This document shows, in pieces, positions 1-10,890 of a stretch of 64,000 nt of DNA. The stretch's first letter is position 1. Every line of letters begins with the position of its first letter. The DNA comes from Sambucus nigra. Taxonomy: Eukaryota; Streptophyta; Magnoliopsida; Dipsacales; Adoxaceae. The position numbers and the translations under genes were made by a program. The notes under the pieces were generated by a model, which was not told the origin of the DNA, ran no database searches, and saw nothing but the letters and a program-made list of their open reading frames with translations. The stretch covers positions 337,161,504-337,225,503 of the forward strand of contig OX422211.1 in assembly GCA_949130495.1 (NCBI GenBank), given 5' to 3'.

Positions 1-2
1 TA

Positions 3-368
3 GGAACCGTCCAAATTAAGGGAGATAGGGGAGGTATTGGTTTTGATGAGAGAGTTGTTCCCATTCCCCCCGCACATGTGATAAACACTAGGAAGGTTAG
101 AAAATGTCCACATGTAGGTAATCATTCCCACCGTCGCTACACTTGCACGTTTTGTGGTAGAAAAGGTCACCTTAAACGTTATTGTTATGACCTTAGACAA
201 GCTCCTAGTAAGTTTAGGAATAAAGTTGCCCCGGTTCCCCAAACCCCCATGCGTCATTTTACACCTACATGGGTTAGGAAATCAGATTTAGTGGCTTTAG
301 GAATAAATCTTCACGATTCTCGTCTGGTTGCGCTTGATTCTTCCCATGCTAAATATAAAGGATCATAG
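3..368 (+). pseudogene. Copia gag C-terminus with CCHC zinc knuckle (partial)
   Basis: The frame is open from the window edge, so the true start lies upstream; the first ATG is at 78. Counted from that ATG, residues 22-35 form a perfect CX2CX4HX4C knuckle (CTFCGRKGHLKRYC), the nucleic-acid-binding motif at the end of copia gag. It is followed by a basic stretch and WVRKSDL, resembling the spacer before the protease in SIRE/Maximus polyproteins. The frame stops at 366-368 and the expected protease does not follow, so this is a fragment. In an active element it would package element RNA into cytoplasmic virus-like particles. Family level is confident; lineage is inferred from the knuckle context and the neighbouring LTR. 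Confidence 0.7.
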
Positions 369-2448
369 TGTTGCCATGTTTGTCATATGCTAGTTTTCTT
401 CATGATATATACATTGCTAGTATAGTGACATGTTTATCTCTTTCTATTATAGTTTTCATTTGTTTGAGTCCTATTTGAAAAATATAAAAAGATTTTATTT
501 TTAAGAAAACTTTTGAAATACCCAAAAATATTTTGCTTTTATTTGAGTCAAAATATGTTTGAAAAGAAAAAAATATTTTCGGTTTTTGTTTTTGAGTTTA
601 CAAGTTTTATGTGGCATATTGGTTTGCTTGGACCCCCATCGTTTCATATCCATGTGGCTAGGACATTTGGTCATTATTATCGATGCTTAGAATGATCTTA
701 ACCATTGTTTATAAAGGGTTGTTTCGAAGTTGATATGCATTTTGATTCAACTATGTATATATGCCATCATTACACACATGCACGTGTTTATATGGATGTT
801 TGACTTCTCTTGCATATTTGAATTTGGTGAGGCGTTCTTATCTCAATCTTCTCATCTATGCGTAAGTAGACTTAAGGAGAAGTGTGCATGTGAGAATCGT
901 TTACCATGAGGATTTGTATTGATATCAAAATTAAAAAAATGATGAGTGATTCATGGGAAAGGGCTGCGAGATTTTAATTAACTCATCATGAAAGCCACCA
1001 TTTAAAAGAGCCCAAAAGAAAAGGCAAAATGCTAATAAAAGGGACAATAAGATTTTCTCTAAGTTAAGAATGCTAGAAACCTCAAAAGAACTTGAAAAAG
1101 TACGTATTTATGAGGGACTTTGGTTGGAGAAAATTTGAACGGGTTTACACAACTAATCCTAATGTTGAACCATTGCAATTTGACGCTATTGTTTGTAGAA
1201 TCGTCAAAAAATTTGGATTTGTGTGCATGTAGTATGTTTAGGTCATTAAGCTCACACTTTAATTGTCATATGGCTATGATAAAGTTTGATGATTTATAGC
1301 TATGAATTAGAGCTCCTTGATCGTTTCGATATGTTGGAATTGTGACTCATTTGTTGTAGTTTCATGCCCATACATTCCACGTCTATGTTTGAGCACATCG
1401 GTACTATGTTTGCATGTAACTCGCATTGTTTGTTTTTATGAGTTTTTGCGTTTTTTGTTAAAAAGCTTACTGTTTTGCTGCTATCAACCCCTTCCTGGAA
1501 TTTTTTTCTGGAAATTTTTTCACTGGGCAAAAATATATGATATTTTTGGCAATCTGGAAAAATTTGGACTGTCGCGAGAAGTCGTTCGAGTGACATCTCC
1601 ATCTCGTGCGAAGTCTCGTTCGAGCGACGTCCTCATCTCGTTTGAGCGACATCCCTGGCTCGTTTGAATGACAGTCTGGGTTTTTTCTTCTCTTTGTTTG
1701 TTATCCTCTGGTTAAAATTGGTATTTTTTTTGTACTTCTAGAAGCATTCTGGACTAACTGGTTTATTCGTAGGTGATATTATTTCAAAATTGGTACTTTT
1801 CATATGATTCCGTTTATCACACCTGATTAGATTGCTATATTATTTGTGTGATTCACTTGTTTACTAGCTACTGATTTGTCATTACTTGATCATTTTTAGC
1901 TGATTATTTTTATGATTATCTGGAGATTTTTAATTGGTATATTCTTCATGCTAGATACTTATTGATTGGTTTATCTTTTCACTGGATTGTCTATTCGAGA
2001 CAAAAAGGGGGAGAGATGTATGTGATGTAGGAGGAGATTTGAGATTTTTTGAGCATGTTTTTTTATTACATATTTTACGAATTGGAATTACATCTAATTG
2101 GTATCATTTTGTTGCTCAATTGTTTAACAAATGGTTTTTCAGAGTTTATTCATATTGGTATCTATTGTAAAACTGGTATCATTTGGATATATATATTGGT
2201 TTCATTTGTTCCTCCATACTTCACTTGGTATTTTTTTTTCCTGTATCATGTGTGTAAGTATGCTTCAGAGATTCGAGATTGCAAGTCTACATCACATTCA
2301 GATAGTTCATGATTGTCGGTGCTACATATACTTGTCCATGTCCTGTAATTTTTGACTTTGGGCTTATAGGATGGGGTTTAGGCGTCATACGGCTTGACGT
2401 CCCGGTCTTGGCGTTTCACTGGTTTAGTTTTGTTCTGGAATAGTTAAA
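369..2448. other. Non-coding internal spacer of the copia remnant
   Basis: AT-rich, with no credible coding; short frames here lack any family motif. A cluster of near-palindromic TCGTTCGAGCGAC-like words lies at about 1568-1672 and recurs in the LTR at about 2898-2990, suggesting that part of this spacer derives from an LTR. A purine tract (aaaaagggggagaga, about 2000-2014) is a second PPT-like site. Confidence 0.45.
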
Positions 2449-2462
2449 GGGGGAGATTTTTA
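2449..2462 (+). other. Polypurine tract of the copia remnant
   Basis: AAAGGGGGAGA-type purine run directly upstream of LTR-like sequence, where plus-strand priming would occur. Confidence 0.5.
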
Positions 2463-3690
2463 AGGACATAAATTTCTGATTGATTCCCTCTATTATTTTG
2501 ACTTATTTTCGTGAACAAAACTGTGTTTATAATATATCATAGGGAGATTTTATTTTGTCACGATTCCACTTGGTCTATGACGTATTGAAGAAATTGCAGA
2601 CGTTGTGGCCAAGCTTGAAATAATTAATCATGCCGAAGTTTAAATGGTGCAAGTTTATTCTTCTTCAAGATTAATTGCATTCCGAAATCACACAGGTATG
2701 AATGCGTATAATTAATGGTGCTCAGAATAATTTTTTATAAAAAGATAAGGATGTATTTTTATAAGGAAAAATATTTTAAAATATTTTAAAAGTGTTTTAA
2801 ATGTTTTACACTACATTTTATTCTGATAAGAACGAAAAAGAGTTTGACTTAATTGGATCTCTTTTGAAGAAATGTTTTCAAAGAAAAGTCAAACTGTCAT
2901 GCGCATCGTTCGAATGGCATTTATACTTCGTTCAAGAGAGATGTATATGTCGCGCGAACGACATGCCAATCTCGTTCGAGCGACACAGTTTTTGAGGCGG
3001 TGTTTAATTCCTATTTAAAGCGTGTTTTCGTCAGAGTTTCGTAAGTGTACAATCTGGAAAACAATTTCCAATCCAGTACGAGTTTTCTACATGTGTTTCT
3101 AAGGTTTCTAAGATTAAAACACATCCTTAGAGTTTGCAAAGATCCGAGTTATCATTACTATATGTTTATGTGATCTTGCTGCACCAAGAAGGTTTGTTCT
3201 ATACTTGAACATCTGGGTTTTGCGATGAAGAAAAGAGAAGGACTTCTTGTTCAATATCGTAGACGTATCAAAGTCATTCGGTGGACACCGAGACATACGT
3301 GGACGCGTGTTTTGTGGACAGGTATCGTGGAAGAAGGACTTTCTGCGTGGGCACTGTGAGAGGAGTGGTTGAAGATCAGAAAAGCTTCAGGACCCGTGGG
3401 GATCGAGTCGTTAAGTGAGTATTTTGTCTGTTCGTTGTAATTCCACATTCATAGTGATTGTCTGGTTTGGGCCGTCCGAGGTTTTTTTCCTGTCTTGGGT
3501 TTTTCCTTGTACATCCTGCGTTGTGAGTATTTTTTACTTTACTTTGCTTGCTTTAATCACTAGATGCATGTTTAGGATTAATCAAGATAAAATTGGTTTA
3601 AAGTAAAAATTGGTTTTTCACAACTTGGTTTGGTGCTAATTAAAAGTTGGATAATTTTTGGTGAAAATTGGTTTGATTTGAAACACACGC
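2463..3690 (+). repeat. SIRE/Maximus-type LTR (right end approximate)
   Basis: Follows the PPT. It contains the CGTTCGAGCGAC word cluster (about 2898-2990) and a TATA-like TATTTAAA (about 3012-3019). Downstream comes a G-rich R/U5 block with GTGGACACCGAG and a TTGGGCCGTCC segment, as I remember from SIRE-type LTRs. The right terminus was not pinned down; tggtttgatttgaaacaca near 3670-3688 is a plausible end. Confidence 0.55.
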
Positions 3691-4189
3691 ATAAGGACCA
3701 CTCTTTCATCTAGAAATGATGTCATAGAAAATACCTATTGTCTACTCGAGGAGGTTGTTAATGGTAAATGGTCTTTTGGTGATTCTCAAGGGATGTGTAT
3801 ACAAAGTTTCTTTTCTCTGGAAAAAAAAACAAGAACACAATATTAGATATATTAAAAAAAATAATTTTGTGCTTGTTTAATGAACTCTAAATAGTTAACT
3901 AATTCATTACATTGTTTACTTATATAATCCACAATATAATTCACAACTTCTTTTGTAATGCATTTCAAATGAAAATGTAGCAACAAATATCATCAGTGTA
4001 TTTTTTATTTATTTGAATATTTTGGGGGAGGGGGGGGGGGGGTTCCGTATTCTAAATTAACGTATTTAGTTAGAGTTAAATTCAACATTAACATATCAAG
4101 AGGTAAAATATAATTATTAAACACTATTGGATGCATTTTTTGTTCGTATACTTATATAAATGAATTAACAGCCCACCCATTTATCTTCT
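3691..4189. other. AT-rich spacer with G-run
   Basis: No coding or terminal-repeat signal seen. It contains a run of 13 G at 4030-4042, preceded by five G and one A. Confidence 0.6.
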
Positions 4190-4256
4190 CTAACATCAAC
4201 TAAAAAAAGTCAATTATTCTGAGAGAGAAAACCCTAGCCTCCGCCGACCAAATTAC

Positions 4257-4712
4257 ATGGTCTTCGGCCTTGCCAACACAAATCAGTCCTCCCTGCTACA
4301 CCTTATGATGACCCATCACACCATTGACCCCTCCACCTCTCTCCCCTTGCTTCTCCCACCACTAAAACCTCTAAATACAATCACCACAGTGCCTATTACA
4401 CCTCTAATTTTACCGATAGGGGAATCCAACCATCAACAACAGGATCTTAGGTTCAGGCCCATTTTGATGACAACCTATAAGGATAAATTGACTCATTTAT
4501 ATCCTATTAATTCGATTGCCACCGTGTCTGAATCTATTGAAAACAACTCTCAAGAACATCCCCAAACAACACATCTTTTATTCCCTGCTTGGGATAAAAC
4601 TCCATCCATTGAAGACTATAATTCGGAGGATGAAGCCTTGGAAAATGAAACGAATTTGGGCAATATTCCTATAATGCCCATTTTGAATCAGGAACTTCAA
4701 ATCCTCAGATAA
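4257..4712 (+). pseudogene. LINE ORF1 N-terminal leader region
   Basis: 151-residue frame opening at the first ATG after an A-rich leader. It is rich in Pro, Thr and Leu in its first third and acidic toward the end, as in the low-complexity leaders of plant L1 ORF1 proteins. It has no domain of its own. Its assignment rests on position directly upstream of a DUF4283 segment in a neighbouring frame. It ends at a stop before the domain, so a frameshift or stop separates the two parts. Confidence 0.5.
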
Positions 4713-4794
4713 AAATGGCGCTCGTCCCTCATCATAAAATTATTGGGTAAGTTTTTATCCTTCCATAGGCTTGCACTTTGCTTATCGTGCTTGT

Positions 4795-5475
4795 AGAAAT
4801 TACAAAATGAAATTTTTATTATGGACTTGGGAAATAATATTTTTCTGGTTAAATTTTCTTCCCAAAAAGATTACACATTCATATTTTCAGGTGGTTCATG
4901 GTTTCGAGAGGACCATTATCTATCAGTGCAAAGATGGCAAAAGATTTTTCTCCTATCTACGACAACAATTAAACATATGAGCTTATGGTTTCAAATTCAC
5001 GAATTGCCAGTGGAATACTATGATATGAATATTTTACATCGTATAACAACGTCTTGGAAAAACCACTCAAGATTGACATCCATACTTAGTCAGTGGGACA
5101 GGATAGGTATTCTCGAATCAATGTGGAATGTAACATTGAAAAACTGCTTCCGCAGAAAATTAATATTGGTCGTAGCCTTCGATCTTTGGTTTATGAATTA
5201 AAAACTGAGATTTGTTTCTCATCTGGAATTATCGGCCAAAATCTTCACAACTGTCCTCATAAGAAATCTACCTCTGGACCTACTTCTGAACAACCTCATC
5301 TCGAGCAACAATGGTGTATTGTTACAAAGCATCCTCCCCTTCGTCAGTCTCATGCCTTGAAGCCTGACACCATAAATAATTCTAGTTATCACCCTGCTCG
5401 TTTCGACCCAAATATTCTTGTGCCTGAAAGTGATCTATCTGACACACATACCATCAACCGACGTATTTGGAAATA
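4795..5475 (+). pseudogene. LINE ORF1: DUF4283 domain and degraded zinc knuckle
   Basis: Two overlapping frames (4821-5201 and 5093-5476) together give a DUF4283-like stretch: GGSWFREDHYLSVQRW, then a LWFQIHELPVEYYD segment and a TTSWKNH loop. This is the nucleic-acid-associated domain at the start of plant LINE ORF1/gag-like proteins. It is followed at about 5212-5253 by CFSSGIIGQNLHNC, which fits the CX2CX4HX4C spacing but has Ser for the second Cys and Gln for the His, so two of four zinc ligands are lost. A -1/+1 frameshift lies near 5100-5200. It would have acted as the RNA-binding chaperone of the element; it is now non-functional. Confidence 0.75.
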
Positions 5476-5485
5476 AAAATATAAT

Positions 5486-6361
5486 GTGTTACTAAATTCT
5501 CAACACCAAACTGATGAGTGCAGTACAGACCATGAGGAGAGGAACCCATCAACCCCTATGGTTCACTTCCACTCCAATAGAATAGGCATATCAGATGGTA
5601 TCGTACAACCCATGGTTTCATCCCTGATCACTACATCCCAAGCGATTGAAGTCTCCACCTTGTGTATCCCACTGGGCCCTCTCAAGGACACTTACCCAAC
5701 TATATGTGAAGGACTTGATTACCCTGATTCGTCAGCTTCTTCTCATGTTTTTTTATTACTCCCTACCATAGTAACTACTTCTCCTCATACTGAAATACTC
5801 TCTTTTCCTCTCCTCCAGTAAAAAATGAAGTCTCAGATCCAACTTCTGACCAACTGATCCTCCCTCCAATAGAACACCACTTCGGAGTGCTTACTCACCG
5901 TGAGCAAGCAATAACATACACCCCACATCATGAACCTTCCCCCTCACCTCCAGAACCATACCTCCCACTAGTATTTGAATTTTCAACCCCACAGTCTATC
6001 GCTTCCCCAAGTCAATAGCTTTCGAGGTGCCCTACCCGGTAGGGGTCAAACTCCATAACAAAATTAGCAGTTCCCACCCGAAAAAGACATGCTTATTAAA
6101 TGAAGGAGGGGAGACTGGCTCTTACTTCCTCTCTTCACAACACTAAAGGGATCCAACCACCAGCCCCTAAGACCCCACGTACTTTTCGTAATCACTCGGG
6201 TCAGGGTCCGGGTGATCACAGACGCAACATTGATTTACAAGCTTCACAATAATCCCACCATAAAAGATGAGTATTGTCCACCCAACCCTATCCCCCTAAA
6301 CAAATTTTTCTACAACAACCGGGGGAGCAACTTGAGGCGAGCTCACCCATTTATACACCTC
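5486..6361 (+). other. LINE ORF1 C-terminal low-complexity region
   Basis: Pro/Ser/Thr-rich frames interrupted by stops lie between the ORF1 knuckle and the ORF2 endonuclease. No domain motif was seen. Position and composition fit the poorly conserved tail of plant LINE ORF1. Confidence 0.4.
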
Positions 6362-7290
6362 ATGAAGATTCTACTTTGGAATGCTAGAGGGGCTGGTAGG
6401 CCAATTTTTTCTACATAACTCATGACATTTGTTCATTCACATCAGCCTCATATATTGGTTATCCTGGACACTCGAATGGATGTTCAAAGATCAATGCATG
6501 ACATTTGTTGGTTACCTTACCCAATCATGTCGTCTCTTCGGCTCTCGATCAATCAGGTGGGATTTGAGTTCTATGGGATGAAGGTATGATAGTTACTCAT
6601 GACATCATTATTTCCATTCGTTTCATTCATATGCTCATTCAACATGACCCTGCGGTGGTTCCTACAGAGTTTACTTCTATCTACATGCCACCCCAACCTG
6701 CTGAGCAAACCCAGGTATGGAACTCCCTTCACAAAATCCCCACTTATGTCCAACATCCTTGACTTCTTTTAGGAGATTTTAATGCTATTTTAGGGTGATA
6801 TGAAAAATAGGTGGGGCTGTTCGTTTCAAGATAAGCGTGCACGACATCTTAAGAATTTTATGCATGTATACAATATCTAAGATCTCGGGTTTATTGGGCC
6901 TACTTTCACTTGGAAAGCCAATATTGTTCTCGAGCACCATGTTAGAGAGCGACTTGATCGGGGACTTGATAATAAGCGTTGGATGTCCTTGTACCCAACT
7001 ACTCGAATTTCGCATCTTCCAAATGTTGGGTTTGACCACTGTCCCTTATTGTTATACACCCACCCTTCCCTTTCCAAAGTCCCAGCGTTGTTTATTTCCT
7101 GCCCTGGGTGAGAATCATATCTATATTTTACTAACCTCTTACACTACCACTGGAATCTTCCGATCCAGAGATCACACACTTTTTCCTTTTCGCGTAAGGC
7201 ATAGTCTTTTAGTGTGGATGTTCGATAATGGAAGAAATCTATTTTTGGGAATATGTCTCATTCAATATTTTCCATGAAACAGAGATTCAG
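6362..7290 (+). pseudogene. LINE ORF2 endonuclease (EEP/APE-like) domain
   Basis: Starts with MKILLWNARGAGRP, where the Asn of WNARG is the first catalytic position of the EEP fold. A HQPHILVILDTRMD segment follows, with Asp where the family usually has the catalytic Glu. Then come LLGDFNAILG at about 6772-6800 (the GDFN metal/phosphate motif), GFIGPTFTWK near 6890 and RERLDRGL. The terminal motif reads FDHCPLL in place of SDHCPLL near 7030. The domain nicks target DNA to prime reverse transcription. Several stops (for example at 6416) and frame changes break it. The order and spacing of motifs make the family assignment firm. Confidence 0.85.
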
Positions 7291-7365
7291 AACCTCATAA
7301 TATATATTAATACTAATTCGGATACCATGTTTGTCTCCTAGGGGAACCACTTACAATCACACCTT

Positions 7366-9000
7366 ATGCATTGTATGACTTTAGAACACCAATACTGGCG
7401 CAATAAGAATAAAAATAAGTGTCTTCTAGATGGGGACCATAATACTAAACTTTTCCATGCCTCTATCATGCAACATCGGCATAATAATTCGATTACTGCT
7501 ATTTTCAATCCGGACACTGGATGGCATACCACTATCCAGGATATTCATGGTCAATTTCAACACCTCTATGAGACCCTTTTTACTACCACCAATTCCCCTC
7601 GTCCTCCGTCTGAAGATAATTTTGTACAAGTTAAATCTGCTGACGTTACTCGGTTACTGTAACCTATAATAGATGCAGAAATTTAACAAAACATGTGTCC
7701 TATGGGGAAGAATAAGAGTCCGGGTGTGTATGGGTTAACCTGTGAGTTTTTAAAAACCCATTGGGATATTGTGGAACCCTCCATCCTTAATTTAGTTAAA
7801 GTTTTTTTCAACTCTAGTTGACTAGTACGTGCCCTTAATAAAACCCTTTTCATCTTTATCCCCAAAATTCCACACCCTACTCAAGTTAATCACTTTCCTC
7901 GCATCAGTTTATGTAATGTTATTTATAAACTTATCTCTACAATCCTGGTAGCTCGCATGAGACCCATCCTTCAGTATCTTTTGTCCCCTTATCAAAATGC
8001 CTCTATTGCCCCTCGTCATATTCAGGATCATATCTTGATCGCCCAGGAGATTTTACATACCATGCATAAATCTAAATCTATAAAAGGTAGTTGTGGCATT
8101 AAAATTGATCTACCTAAAACCTACGATTAAATGGAATGGCATTTTATCTAATGGGTTCTCCAAAACCATGGATTTCTCGATGTTTGGATTGGATACCTTA
8201 TGGAGAATGTATTTCTTCTACGTAGTTCACCACGCTCATTAATGGCCATATGGGGTCCACTTTTTATCCAACTCGCGGACTCTACCAAGGGGATCCCCTC
8301 TCACCTTATTTATTTATATTGGTGTTAGACGTCCTTCTACGACGTGTGGAATCAAAATGTCTTTTAAATCATAGAACACCTCTCTAACCCTCTCGCAAGG
8401 GACCCCCTATTCCTGGGCTTGCTTTTGCTGATGATTGTATTTTTTTCCTCCAACCTACGCCAGATTTAGTGGATCACTTCCATCATAATTTAACTACTTT
8501 TGGTTATTTTTGGTGTCAGAACGTTAACAAGGACAAATCTACAATTACTTTCGGTCATTCTACTCTGCATGCCGTTAAACAAGCTACTTTGCGCCACCTA
8601 GGAATTCATGGATCTCATGGGTAGGATAAATATCTTGGATTACCTCTTATTACAGGTCGGGTTACGCACCAAATGTCCTCTGAGCTTGCGAAAACTCTCG
8701 ACTGGCGCTTACATGTGTGGTATAATAATTTCTTATCCTTTGCTGGCTGAAACCACTTTAACAAATGCAGTGAGTACTTACCTTCCATCTTCTTACATGT
8801 CCGCATATTCGATTCCTCCTCATATTCTTACTACGTTATCCAAGAAAACTAAATCATTTTTCTGGAATGCTTCCAAACTTTCTCATAAAACAGCCACAGT
8901 TCCCTGGGATACGATTACTCTTCTCAAACAATATGCTGGTATGGGCATAAAAAACTTACACTCTTTAAATAAAGCGTCCATGATTAAACTACTTTGAAAA
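7366..9000 (+). pseudogene. LINE reverse transcriptase domain
   Basis: Begins with HQYWRNKNK...LLDGDHNTKLFHAS, the linker just before RT in plant LINEs. It continues with KSPGVYGLTCEF near 7715, an FRPISLCNVIYKL-like segment near 7890-7930, and the active-site LAFADDCIFF at about 8418-8447 (FADD at 8424-8435). The thumb-side KYLGLPLITGR segment lies near 8626. Conserved downstream text (PHILTTLSKKTKSFFWN and GMGIKNLHSLNKA) places the end near 8997. The palm aspartates of FADD are retained, but several stops and frameshifts destroy the frame. Role: target-primed reverse transcription of the LINE RNA. Confidence 0.88.
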
Positions 9001-9440
9001 CTTTTTACCAAGACACACAACCTTTGGACTCAAATTATGAAACATAAATATTTTTTCACACCAATTTGTTAGCGTCTCATAGCAAGGCTACAGACTCAAG
9101 GTTTTGGAAAAATTTTTGGCTTTAATACCTTCCTTCGCCACTGGGATCAAATGGTGAATTGGTTCTGGCTCTATGTCATTTGGAAATCATATTTGGCTCT
9201 GGAAGTATTTTTTCAATCATCTTTACCCGCATATTCCTCCTCATATGTTATATGCCCCCTACACACTTTTATTTCTAATGGTCAGCGGGACGTACCGGCT
9301 TTAGCTCAATGGTTTCCATTGGATGCTATTCACCAGATTCATGCCCTATATGTTCCCTCTCAAGAATCACTAGATGTTCTGTATCAGTGGCCTAGTTCAA
9401 CTGGTATTTTTTTCTACATTCCATCATTATCTCTACAAAA
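9001..9440 (+). pseudogene. LINE ORF2 post-RT region, truncated
   Basis: LWTQIMKHKYF-type text, then ALAQWFPLDAIHQIHALYVP and a D-L-Y-Q-W-P-S-S-T-G segment, matches the segment between RT and the zf-RVT domain in plant LINEs. It ends in SLSLQKK about where a conserved W-S-x-Y-x-L block should start; the Cys-rich zf-RVT domain, RNase H, 3' UTR and poly(A) are absent. The next bases are the start of a copia gag. Confidence 0.7.
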
Positions 9441-9443
9441 AAA

Positions 9444-10160
9444 ATGACTTCCTCCTCAAACAGTGACATTTCCTCAGCTATCACACTAAGTCATTCCCAA
9501 CACCATGTTTCTATCAAACTTGACACCAAAAACTATCTTTTATGGATAACACAAATGGAACCCTTTCTCAGTGGAGAAAACCTTCTTTGGTTTGTTGATG
9601 GTACCTATCCGTGTCCCTCCAATGCAGCAACGGTGACTCTCTGGAAACAACACGATAAATTAATTCTTAGCATGCTCGTGGCCTCCCTTGCTCTTGAAAC
9701 AATTCCTATTGTTATTAGCCTCTAAACTTCTCAACAGATATGGAAAGCTCTTGAGGATGCCTATGCATCCCCATATGAAACAAGAATTCTCAATCTCCAT
9801 CTCTAACTTCATCGTCTTCATCAAGGCGATGACTCTGTATCAACTTTTCTTCATAAAGCCAAGCTCCACTCTGATGAACTCGGTGCTACTGGACATTCTC
9901 TTATCCCTGTTGAATTTAACATCCACATATTTAAAGGACTCCGAACTAAATTTAAAGACCTCATTACCACACTCACTAGCCAACCCACCCCTATCACCTT
10001 TTCTGAACTACATTCTCCTCTATTAAGCCACGAATTCATAAATAGTGACCACATAACAACCTTATCAATTAACTCTTCCAAAGAACACACAAATTCCCCC
10101 CATCTTAGTGCTCATCACACCACTTATAACACTGCTCCCCACCAATTCCCAAATTGATCA
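9444..10160 (+). pseudogene. Copia gag polyprotein region
   Basis: Opens with MTSSSNSD and a SIKLDTKNYLLWITQM segment followed by LLWFVDGTYPCPS, the hallmark of plant copia gag (UBN2/Retrotran_gag family). After a stop at 9723-9725 the homologous text continues in another frame: QIWKALEDAY, LHRLHQGDDSV, FKGLRTKFKDL and TFSELHSPLLSHE. It would form the capsid of the virus-like particle. No CCHC knuckle was recognised downstream; the part after about 10150 is heavily frameshifted. The first ATG at 9444 sits right after an A8 run at the LINE junction. Confidence 0.82.
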
Positions 10161-10890
10161 TGGCCATCCATCCTAGATGTCATCTCGTGGTTATGGTCGT
10201 GGTCGTGGTTGACACAACTCCACTCGTACACATTTCTCACCTCGTTGCCAAATTTTCAATGGATTTTATCACACAGAACCATCTTGTGCTTATCGTTTTA
10301 ATATCTCATTTTCATCTTCCCCCATCACTCATTTTACTCACACCCCATCCTTTAAACATGGCATATTACCTACTCCTCCTCCATCTGTCCTAAATTGGCT
10401 CCCTGACATAGATGCATCTCACCATGCCACCCCTGATCTCACTTATCTCCAACATCCATATGAATATCATAGGCTCGATACGATTCACATTGGCAGTGGT
10501 AAAGATCTCTCAATCTCACATATTGGCACATCTTATATTTCCACTCCTTCCTTTGCTCTTACTTTAAATAATATCCTGCATGTGCCTAGAATTTCTAAAT
10601 TTCTTCTATCTATTCAAAATTTTACTCATGATAATGATGTCTATTTTGAAATTGATCTTACATTTTGTGTTGTCAAGGATCGCCACATGAAGACTCCTCT
10701 TCTTCAAGGAATGGTCAATAATGGTCTATACATTATCTCCTCCTCGTTGATGTCCCCCTCTCCGCAAGTACTTTATAGCGTCAAAGCTTCCTCAACGTGT
10801 TGGCATAATAGACTTGGTCATCCTCACTCTTAAGTTCTTCAGCAAATTTTTCATCAGTATCAACTCCCATTCAGTTCCTCAAGTTAAAAT
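10161..10890 (+). pseudogene. Copia protease and pre-integrase segment
   Basis: NWLPDIDASHHATPDL at about 10393-10440 aligns with the copia protease active-site block W-x-x-D-S-G-A-S-H-H-x-T. The catalytic DSG reads D-I-D, so the enzyme could not work. Text like LNNILHVPRISKFLLSI follows near 10563 (typically N-V-L-H-V-P-x-I-x-x-N-L-L-S). A GAG-pre-integrase motif CWHNRLGHPHS lies at about 10798-10830 and is cut by a TAA. It would have processed the polyprotein. Confidence 0.78.

Larger units (their letters stand above)
1..3690 (+). mobile_element. SIRE/Maximus-type Ty1/copia remnant, pol-less
   Basis: A gag C-terminal fragment with a retroviral zinc knuckle opens the window. About 2.1 kb without recognisable pol follows, then a purine-rich PPT-like tract and LTR-type sequence holding a TATA-like box. 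The GGTTTGGGCCGTCCGAGG stretch near 3465 is what I recall from SIRE/Maximus LTRs. No protease, integrase or RT was found between gag and LTR, so the copy is deleted or belongs to a non-autonomous derivative. The right boundary is approximate because no target-site duplication was found. Confidence 0.65.
4190..9440 (+). mobile_element. L1-like LINE (non-LTR retrotransposon), 3' truncated
   Basis: The order is 5' leader (gagagagaaaaccctagcc), ORF1 with DUF4283 and a damaged zinc knuckle, then ORF2 with APE-type endonuclease, reverse transcriptase and post-RT region. Many stops and frameshifts make it inactive. The expected zf-RVT/RNase H tail and poly(A) are missing: the sequence runs into a copia gag start at 9444. 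The 5' boundary is approximate. Confidence 0.85.

Noticed and set aside
4257..9440. LINE considered as possibly active
   Set aside because: Multiple stops and frameshifts in all domains, lost zinc ligands, and missing 3' end.
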